Below, piece after piece: positions 1-4,237 of a DNA stretch of 10,725 bases. A program made the position numbers and the translations under genes. Numbering within the stretch: the first letter of the stretch is position 1; each line of letters starts with the position of its first letter. Origin of the DNA: Emcibacter sp. (GTDB lineage Bacteria; Pseudomonadota; Alphaproteobacteria; Sphingomonadales; Emcibacteraceae); contig JAESPY010000244.1 of the NCBI GenBank assembly GCA_016765435.1, forward strand, positions 1 to 10,725, written 5' to 3'. The notes below the pieces were generated by a model. The model was not told the origin of the DNA. It was given only the letters and a program-made list of their open reading frames with translations, and made no database searches.

Positions 1-1
1 A

Positions 2-355
2 AATCGCTGGAGTAAAAGTTTCAAGAAACGCCTGCTGTCCGAAGCGGGTGAGCCAGACAGTAGTTTAGAGAGAATAGCGCAGGCTTATGGTTTAAAAGTA
101 AGCCAGTTGTTAGCGTGGCAAAAAAGATATGGTGACACGTCCGTTGTCATAGATCCTGCCTTCTTTGCCATTGAAGTTCAGTCTGAACAAGAAAGTAGTC
201 CGGAAATTTTTGGGCCGGGTGGTTTTGAGGAGCGGCCAACCACTGGCCCTTATTTTGAGATTGACCTGCCCTGCGGAACACAATTGCGCTGCGGTCCGGG
301 TTTAAACCCTGCGTTATTAACTGAGGCATTATCCATATTAAGGGCATTGGCATGA
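2..355 (+). CDS. tnpA: IS66 TnpA (Orf1), 5' end missing
   Basis: The reading frame is open from the first bases of the window to TGA at 353-355, so the start codon lies just outside. The visible product opens with [16 protein letters not shown] and continues through [23 protein letters not shown], the helix-turn-helix typical of IS66 TnpA/IS3-like Orf1 proteins. An internal TTG at 107 would remove this domain and is not the real start. The rest (about 80 residues) is the less conserved C-terminal tail. The stop overlaps the tnpB start as ATGA (352-355), which implies translational coupling. In characterised IS66 elements TnpA and TnpB are accessory proteins needed with TnpC for efficient transposition; their exact role is not well defined. 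Confidence 0.9.
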   Translation, partial: NRWSKSFKKRLLSEAGEPDSSLERIAQAYGLKVSQLLAWQKRYGDTSVVIDPAFFAIEVQSEQESSPEIFGPGGFEERPTTGPYFEIDLPCGTQLRCGPGLNPALLTEALSILRALA

Positions 356-699
356 TTCCTGTACCGAGCAATACCAAAATCTGGCTGGCGGCAGGACGAA
401 CAGATATGAGGCGTGGTTTTCCCGGGCTTTCCAGCTTAGCAGAGAAGCATTTGAAAGCTGATCCCTATTCAGGTCATCTGTTTGTTTTTAGAGGAAAGCG
501 TGGTGATTTGATCAAAATCATCTGGTGGGATGGCCAAGGGGCCTGTCTATTCTCCAAACGTCTGGAATATGGCCGCTTTGTCTGGCCTTCAGCCAAAGAC
601 GGTAAAATCATTTTAACACCGGCACAATTATCAATGTTACTGGAGGGAATTGACTGGCGGATACCCCGGCGGACATGGCAGCCATTAGTAGCAGAATAA
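352..699 (+). CDS. tnpB: IS66 TnpB (Orf2-like accessory protein)
   Basis: This is a complete 115-residue protein, the usual length for IS66 Orf2 (Pfam PF05717). Hallmarks are the start [23 protein letters not shown] (residues 1-23), the central [23 protein letters not shown] region and the C-terminal [13 protein letters not shown]. The ATG overlaps the tnpA stop by ATGA, so translation is probably coupled. Family knowledge: TnpB is required together with TnpA and TnpC for transposition in several IS66 elements, but its biochemical role is unclear. There are no disruptions. A 70-bp gap separates it from tnpC. Confidence 0.95.
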   Translation: MIPVPSNTKIWLAAGRTDMRRGFPGLSSLAEKHLKADPYSGHLFVFRGKRGDLIKIIWWDGQGACLFSKRLEYGRFVWPSAKDGKIILTPAQLSMLLEGIDWRIPRRTWQPLVAE

Positions 700-720
700 C
701 GGTGCAAAATAAGGAGATAT

Positions 721-780
721 TTGGTATTTTATGGTTCTTTTATGAGGCCTGATCTGCTATATAAAGACTATGTTAAATGA
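721..780 (+). other. Possible short leader ORF overlapping the tnpC start
   Basis: A strong Shine-Dalgarno-like AAGGAG (711-716) lies in the tnpB-tnpC gap but is too far from the tnpC ATG (770) to serve it. Four bases downstream is a TTG (721) opening a 19-codon frame, with an in-frame ATG at 742, that ends at TGA 778-780, just inside tnpC. Translation of this frame could deliver ribosomes to the tnpC start, which has only a weak purine run (AAAGA) before it. The peptide itself resembles nothing recognised. The TTG start and close spacing make this speculative. Confidence 0.3.
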
Positions 781-2311
781 TCTTGAAAACTTGCCTGATG
801 ACGCCAATGAATTGAAAGCCATCATTGCAGGTTTGACGGCTGATCTGAATTCTCAGACAATGCTTATTGAGAAATTAAAACATCAATTATCCGGTTTGCG
901 CAGACAGAATTTTGGCCCCAGTTCAGAAGCTCTTGACCAGCTGGAACTGGTTCTGGAGTGTGAAGAGATTGCAGCGGCTGCGGATCAGCCCCGGAAAATA
1001 GAAAACCCGCCTGAAACACCACGCCTCCAACCAAAACGCAAACCCTTACCCGATCACCTGCCACGAGATGAACAGATTATTTCCCCTGACCTGATATTAG
1101 AAGGGGCTTGTGACGGATGCGGCGGCAAGCTCAAAACCCTCGGTGAAGATATTACCGAAGAATTGGAATATGTCCCCGGTCGCTTCCGGGTCAATCGCTT
1201 TGTGCGTCCTAAATTAGCCTGCACCTGCTGTGATAAAATCCATCAGGCCCCGATGCCGTCCCGTCCTATCCACCGGGGCAGGCCGGGACCGGGTTTGTTG
1301 GCACATATCTTGGTATCAAAATACGCGGACCACCTGCCCCTGTACCGACAAAGCCAGATATTTGCCCGTGAGAAGGTTGAGATTGACCGTTCGACGCTTG
1401 CCGGTTGGGTTGGCGCGTCTGCCACTCTGCTGGAACCTTTGGCTGAAGCCATTGCTCGCCATGTTAAAATGGGACCGGCGATCTTTGCCGATGATACGAC
1501 GGTTCAGGTTCAGGCCCCCAAAACGGGCAAAACCAAAACCGGCCGCTTCTGGACTTATGTTCGTGACGAACGGCCTTGGGCTGGAGATACATCTCCTGCG
1601 GTATATTATCGCTATACGCCTGATCGGGGTGGCAAATGGCCCGCTGAACATCTGGCGGATTATAAAGGCTGGATGCATGCGGATGGTTATACCGGGTTCA
1701 ACAAGCTTTACAACAAAGGCAAGGTAACGGAGATGGCCTGTATGGCCCATGTGCGTCGAAAGTTCTTTGATATCCATAAATCCCAAGGGTCCCCTATAGC
1801 CGCCGAGGCCCTGCAACGGATTGCAGAACTCTATAAAGTTGAAGAATCCGCAAGGGGCAAGCCTCCGAAAGACCGCAGGAAAATCAGGCAGGCCAGAGCC
1901 AAACCAATCTTTGAGGATTTGGAAGTCTGGCTGCAAACCCAGTTGAACGCGTGCAAATCCGGCAAATCCACCCTCGCCGGAGCGATCCGTTATGCTCTTT
2001 CACGCATGAAACGTATGACGCCTTATCTGGAGCATGGTTTTCTGGAGCTGGATAATAATACGGCCGAGCGCTCTATCCGGCCTATTGCCGTTGGCCGCAA
2101 GAATTATCTTTTTATGGGGTCTGACCGGGGTGGAAAATCTTCGGCCATAGCCTATACGCTCATTGAAACGGCCAAGCTTAATGGTGTAAACCCGCAAGCC
2201 TGGCTCACAGATGTTCTAAGCCGTATCGCAGATCACAAGATCAACCGCATTGACGAACTCCTCCCCTGGCATTTTAACCAACAGAAACATCGGATGGAAA
2301 GCGCAGCATGA
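770..2311 (+). CDS. tnpC: IS66 transposase TnpC (DDE)
   Basis: This is the 513-residue catalytic transposase of the element. Order of parts: an N-terminal coiled-coil region (about residues 12-48, ending [11 protein letters not shown], the IS66 N-terminal homeodomain-like segment); a proline-rich linker (76-98); a zinc-finger-like segment with C114/C117 and C151/C154; and the DDE_Tnp_IS66 core. Likely catalytic residues are an aspartate in FADDTTVQV (D241 or D242), D305 in MHADGYTGF and E433 in [10 protein letters not shown], with the conserved AHVRRKFF motif at 326-333. The IS66 C-terminal domain ([32 protein letters not shown]) follows. Length and motifs are complete. No upstream in-frame ATG, GTG or TTG exists after the stop at 743-745, so ATG 770 is the start. 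The stop overlaps the next ATG (ATGA, 2308-2311). Confidence 0.96.
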   Translation: MLNDLENLPDDANELKAIIAGLTADLNSQTMLIEKLKHQLSGLRRQNFGPSSEALDQLELVLECEEIAAAADQPRKIENPPETPRLQPKRKPLPDHLPRDEQIISPDLILEGACDGCGGKLKTLGEDITEELEYVPGRFRVNRFVRPKLACTCCDKIHQAPMPSRPIHRGRPGPGLLAHILVSKYADHLPLYRQSQIFAREKVEIDRSTLAGWVGASATLLEPLAEAIARHVKMGPAIFADDTTVQVQAPKTGKTKTGRFWTYVRDERPWAGDTSPAVYYRYTPDRGGKWPAEHLADYKGWMHADGYTGFNKLYNKGKVTEMACMAHVRRKFFDIHKSQGSPIAAEALQRIAELYKVEESARGKPPKDRRKIRQARAKPIFEDLEVWLQTQLNACKSGKSTLAGAIRYALSRMKRMTPYLEHGFLELDNNTAERSIRPIAVGRKNYLFMGSDRGGKSSAIAYTLIETAKLNGVNPQAWLTDVLSRIADHKINRIDELLPWHFNQQKHRMESAA

Positions 2312-2883
2312 GTATCATTGAATTGAAAATTACATTGGACTATATCCATCCAACAGTGACGAGAACCCTCAAGGTTCCTCTTAATATCCGCCTTGATCGA
2401 CTTCATCTGACCATTCAAGCCGCTATGGGCTGGCATAACTGCCACCTTTATGAATTTATGGCCGCAAATATTGGTTGGGGGGTGCCCGATCCGGATTTTG
2501 GCAGCGATATATTGCCGGCTGATAAAACCACATTATTGGACGTAATAGAAGATACTGGCGTTCGAACCCTGAACTATATTTATGACTTTGGGGATGGCTG
2601 GGATCATCAAATCAAGTTGGGCAAAATTACCAGTCCTGTACCAGGCGAACTGTATCCTAAACTTATCGCATTATCCGGGAAATGCCCGCCTGAAGACGTT
2701 GGTGGCCCTCCCGGGTATGAAAATTTTCTGGAAGCAATTGCTGATCCAAAACATCCTGAACATGAGGATATTATGGAATGGTATGGCTCAGACTTCGACC
2801 CAAATACCCCCGACACTGATGAGTTGAAGCTGGAAGTTCTACAACTGGCTAAAAAATGGAAACCACGGAAATCAAAAAAATAG
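2308..2883 (+). CDS. pRiA4b ORF-3 family protein, IS66 passenger gene
   Basis: The 191-residue product belongs to the plasmid pRiA4b ORF-3-like family (Pfam PF07929, sometimes named IS1096 passenger TnpR-like). Diagnostic parts are [19 protein letters not shown] (32-50), [13 protein letters not shown] (90-102), [19 protein letters not shown] (126-144), then DPKHPEHED and GSDFDP. The molecular function of the family is not established. The ATG overlaps the tnpC stop as ATGA, so it is probably translated by coupling to the transposase. It lies inside the element: the stop is 55 bases before the IS end. The C-terminus is very basic ([10 protein letters not shown]), which could contact nucleic acid (inference). 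It is not needed for transposition in canonical IS66, so it counts as a passenger. Confidence 0.92.
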   Translation: MSIIELKITLDYIHPTVTRTLKVPLNIRLDRLHLTIQAAMGWHNCHLYEFMAANIGWGVPDPDFGSDILPADKTTLLDVIEDTGVRTLNYIYDFGDGWDHQIKLGKITSPVPGELYPKLIALSGKCPPEDVGGPPGYENFLEAIADPKHPEHEDIMEWYGSDFDPNTPDTDELKLEVLQLAKKWKPRKSKK

Positions 2884-2910
2884 GGTAACCGTCTCTCCAT
2901 ATCGAATAAG

Positions 2911-2938
2911 TCAAGGGGGGTCGTGGGCAACCGCTTAC
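2911..2938. repeat. Right terminal inverted repeat of the IS66 element
   Basis: The segment ends in CCGCTTAC. Read on the minus strand it starts GTAAGCGGTTGCCCACGACC, in keeping with the GTAAGCG termini of the IS66 family. It sits 27-55 bases after the last element gene. The outer boundary is well supported by the motif and by the minus-strand coding sequence that is cut exactly there; the inner boundary is approximate because the left repeat is not in the window for comparison. Confidence 0.75.
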
Positions 2939-2993
2939 CCTGCAGGCTATCTTTTTCTTTTAGCAATCGTTGTTTAAAGTCTTGTCCCATCAT
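2939..2993 (-). pseudogene. 5' remnant of a divergent gene cut by the IS66 element
   Basis: On the minus strand an AAGGG ribosome-binding site (plus positions 2999-3003) precedes two consecutive ATG codons (2993 and 2990). The frame MMGQDFKQRLLKEKDSLQ then runs for 18 codons into the IS end at 2938. Past this point the frame reads into the element and is antisense to the passenger gene, so only the first 18 codons are host-derived. A perfect TATAAT lies upstream on the same strand (3031-3026). The charged, helical N-terminus resembles the start of small TraR/DksA-like proteins, but 18 residues cannot establish this. The missing remainder should lie just left of the IS, outside the window. The gene was divergent from the Crp/Fnr gene. 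Confidence 0.6.
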
Positions 2994-3001
2994 TTTTACC
3001 C

Positions 3002-3031
3002 TTGTGAATCTGCAAGCTTTTGTAGATTATA
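3002..3031. promoter_or_regulatory. Overlapping divergent promoters with an imperfect 22-bp dyad
   Basis: Minus strand: a perfect TATAAT (3031 to 3026) is correctly placed for the IS-disrupted gene, with a leader of about 26 bases; no good -35 was found. Plus strand: TTGTGA (3002-3007), 17 bases, GATTAT (3025-3030), each 4 of 6 matches to sigma-70 consensus, could start transcription near 3037 for the Crp/Fnr gene. Between and over them lies a dyad at 3007-3028, with outer arms AATCT/AGATT and inner CAA/TTG, 8 of the 9 outer base pairs matching. This is a candidate operator able to affect both promoters. Predicted from sequence only. Confidence 0.4.
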
Positions 3032-3058
3032 GTGAAAATCCTCCTATGGAAACGATCA

Positions 3059-3709
3059 ATGCAAAAAATAATTAGCGACCAATTTCCCGAATTAACTGAG
3101 CTTTCAACAGAAAATAAAAAAATACTGGAACAGGGTATTCATATTGTGAAGGCCCCGGCGGGAACGGTCATGTTTTCCGAAGGCAGTGAATGCAAGGGCT
3201 ATGTCATGCTGCTCAAAGGAACCGTCCGGGTGCAGAAAACATCGGAAGATGGCCGGGAAATTGTCCTTTACCGAGTGGAAACCGGGGAAGCCTGCATCAT
3301 GACCACGACCTGTTTGATTTCCGACGATCAATATGGTGCGGAAGGGATTGCGGAAACGGATATTACGTTGGCGGTTGTCCCGCAGGATGTCTTTAATCGG
3401 CTTCTGGCCCAGTCGGAAAAATTCCGTAGTTTCGTTTTCGAAGTCTATGCCAAACGCATGTCTATGTTGATGATGCTGGTGGAAGAAGTTGTGTTTAAAA
3501 AGCTTGATAAACGTCTGGCCCAATTGCTGGGGGACAGGAAAAGTGATGAGTTTGAAATTACTCATCAGGATATTGCTATGGAACTGGGATCAGTGCGGGA
3601 AGTGGTCAGCCGCCAGTTAAAAGTTTTTGAACGTCAAGGCCTGATCAAATTGGGCCGGGGCTTGATCCATATAGAGGACCGGGCCGGGCTTCAGCTTGCA
3701 GCAGAATAA
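3059..3709 (+). CDS. Crp/Fnr-family transcriptional regulator
   Basis: The product is 216 residues from ATG 3059, which has GGAAA (3048-3052) six bases upstream. A GTG at 3032 would add nine residues but has no ribosome-binding site and precedes the likely transcription start. N-terminal cyclic-nucleotide-binding-type beta-roll (about residues 25-115), long dimer helix (about 117-150) and C-terminal helix-turn-helix (about 165-205). The recognition helix reads GSVREVVSRQLK: R180, E181 and R185 match the positions by which E. coli CRP reads TGTGA half-sites. The FNR iron-sulfur cysteine motif is absent; cysteines are C45, C79 and C85 (GEACIMTTTCL). The cAMP-contact signature of CRP is not evident. 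Downstream at 3721 is a matching TGTGA-N6-TCACT site, so it probably controls the DUF2892-to-barrel genes. Its signal is unknown; a redox or sulfur signal is possible. Confidence 0.9.
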   Translation: MQKIISDQFPELTELSTENKKILEQGIHIVKAPAGTVMFSEGSECKGYVMLLKGTVRVQKTSEDGREIVLYRVETGEACIMTTTCLISDDQYGAEGIAETDITLAVVPQDVFNRLLAQSEKFRSFVFEVYAKRMSMLMMLVEEVVFKKLDKRLAQLLGDRKSDEFEITHQDIAMELGSVREVVSRQLKVFERQGLIKLGRGLIHIEDRAGLQLAAE

Positions 3710-3720
3710 TTTTCTGCTTA

Positions 3721-3736
3721 TGTGACTTCCGTCACT
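3721..3736 (+). promoter_or_regulatory. CRP/FNR-type operator TGTGA-N6-TCACT
   Basis: TGTGACTTCCGTCACT differs by one base from the E. coli CRP core consensus TGTGA-N6-TCACA and contains the perfect dyad GTGAC-TTCC-GTCAC. It is 12 bases after the stop of the Crp/Fnr gene and upstream of the DUF2892 pair. Its centre is 3728.5. With the extended -10 element described separately (start near 3770) it would be at -41.5, the standard class II activator position. The neighbouring regulator has the CRP-like R/E/R recognition residues, so it is the obvious candidate ligand (inference). Confidence 0.7.
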
Positions 3737-3754
3737 TATTCTTTCGGTGAAACA

Positions 3755-3770
3755 TGATCTACTCCGTCAT
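3755..3770 (+). promoter_or_regulatory. Candidate class II activated promoter (extended -10) for the DUF2892 genes
   Basis: TGATCTACT (3755-3763) reads as an extended -10: TG, one base, then TCTACT, 4 of 6 matches to TATAAT. A start seven bases on, near 3770, puts the upstream operator exactly at -41.5. No good -35 is seen, as expected for an activator-dependent promoter. An alternative -10, TATTAT (3785-3790), would give a leader of under ten bases. The start point is not proven. Confidence 0.4.
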
Positions 3771-3797
3771 AGTTGATAGAAATCTATTATGACGGAG
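3762..3797 (+). repeat. 10-bp perfect inverted repeat reaching the ribosome-binding site
   Basis: CTCCGTCATA (3762-3771) and TATGACGGAG (3788-3797) are perfect inverted copies, separated by 16 bases that themselves hold a second small stem, ATAGA-AA-TCTAT (3776-3787). The right arm ends in GGAG, the Shine-Dalgarno sequence of the DUF2892 gene starting at 3805. In RNA that begins upstream of 3762 this would form a hairpin hiding the ribosome-binding site. If transcription starts near 3770 the left arm is not transcribed, and the repeat would more likely be a DNA operator for a repressor. Both are inferences; the repeat itself is direct. Confidence 0.55.
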
Positions 3798-3804
3798 AAA
3801 GATT

Positions 3805-4002
3805 ATGAAAAGCAATGTTGGCGGATTGGACCGATTATTACGCATTATTGTCGGGGTATTATTGATTATATCTGCGCTGACTGGATATTTTACCCCCTGG
3901 GGCTGGATCGGTGTTGTGCCCGTGGTAACAGCGTTGGTCGGCTGGTGTCCGGCCTATATTATTTTCGGCTTGAACAGCTGCCCTTTATCAAGGGAAGAGT
4001 AA
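3805..4002 (+). CDS. DUF2892 (YgaP-like) small inner-membrane protein 1
   Basis: A 65-residue protein with ribosome-binding site GGAG (3794-3797) seven bases before ATG. It has the DUF2892/YgaP-like transmembrane form (PF11127): a short N-terminus NVGGLDRLLRIIVG, two hydrophobic segments (about residues 11-28 and 34-54) with a PWGW turn, and a cysteine in GWCPAY (C48) plus C59 in NSCP. The family occurs alone or fused to rhodanese, as in E. coli YgaP, where the rhodanese part handles sulfane sulfur; the role of stand-alone copies is not settled. It lies one base upstream of a second DUF2892 gene and directly downstream of the Crp/Fnr gene and operator, so it is probably a regulated target. 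Choice of this frame over the overlapping one (3789-4022) rests on the family match. Confidence 0.88.
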   Translation: MKSNVGGLDRLLRIIVGVLLIISALTGYFTPWGWIGVVPVVTALVGWCPAYIIFGLNSCPLSREE

Positions 4003-4003
4003 A

Positions 4004-4207
4004 ATGGCATTGGACCGTGTGATATTTGCCTTTGCAGGTGTGATGATTATACTTAGTCTGACATTAGGTCTGCTGGTGCATATTTATTGGCTTGGCCTTG
4101 CGGCTTTTGTCGGGCTGAATATGTTGCAGGCCGCTTTCACAGGATTTTGTCCTCTGGCCATGATGTTGAAAAAAATCGGTGTAAAACCCGGCAGGGCCTT
4201 TTCCTGA
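4004..4207 (+). CDS. DUF2892 (YgaP-like) small inner-membrane protein 2
   Basis: A 67-residue protein beginning one base after the previous stop, with a GGGAAG ribosome-binding site (3992-3997) inside the previous gene. Two hydrophobic segments (about residues 5-27 and 30-48) are followed by TGFCPLAMMLKKIGVKPG, the typical C-terminal motif of one DUF2892 subtype, with a single cysteine C49. It differs clearly from its neighbour, so the pair represents two subtypes, possibly forming a hetero-oligomer (inference). It is certainly co-transcribed with protein 1, and the transporter gene follows after 30 bases. The function is unknown; a link with sulfur or redox metabolism is suggested only by the YgaP relationship and the conserved cysteine. 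Confidence 0.88.
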   Translation: MALDRVIFAFAGVMIILSLTLGLLVHIYWLGLAAFVGLNMLQAAFTGFCPLAMMLKKIGVKPGRAFS

Positions 4208-4237
4208 CACTATAAGTAAGAAAAACCGGAGTATAGT

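Larger units (their letters stand above)
1..2938 (+). mobile_element. IS66-family insertion sequence, left end outside window
   Basis: The block contains the standard IS66 gene order tnpA-tnpB-tnpC on one strand, followed by an extra passenger gene. The right terminus is placed at CCGCTTAC (2931-2938). Read inward on the minus strand it begins GTAAGCGG, and IS66-family terminal repeats typically begin with GTAAGCG. The inner part of the terminal repeat probably continues to about 2911. The family usually makes 8-bp target duplications; the 8 bases next to the end are CCTGCAGG (2939-2946), which should recur at the left end outside the window. All three transposition genes are open, so the element looks intact as far as it is visible. 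The insertion cuts into a minus-strand gene whose 5' end remains at 2939-2993. Confidence 0.9.

Noticed and set aside
1230..1727. 165-codon open frame on the plus strand inside tnpC
   Set aside because: It lies wholly inside the well-supported transposase frame and its product is Arg/Pro/Leu-rich with no family features.
1316..1936. 206-codon open frame on the minus strand
   Set aside because: It is antisense to the catalytic region of tnpC, with no ribosome-binding site or recognisable domain.
2607..2938. Continuation of the interrupted minus-strand frame into the IS element
   Set aside because: This part is antisense to the passenger gene and IS end; only codons from 2939 to 2993 look like host coding sequence.
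3003..3018. Possible autoregulatory CRP site upstream of the Crp/Fnr gene
   Set aside because: Only one half-site (TGTGA, 3003-3007) is present; the matching TCACA half is absent at the required spacing.
3789..4022. 77-codon plus-strand frame overlapping the first DUF2892 gene
   Set aside because: The overlapping frame from 3805 has the ribosome-binding site and the DUF2892 motifs; this one has neither.
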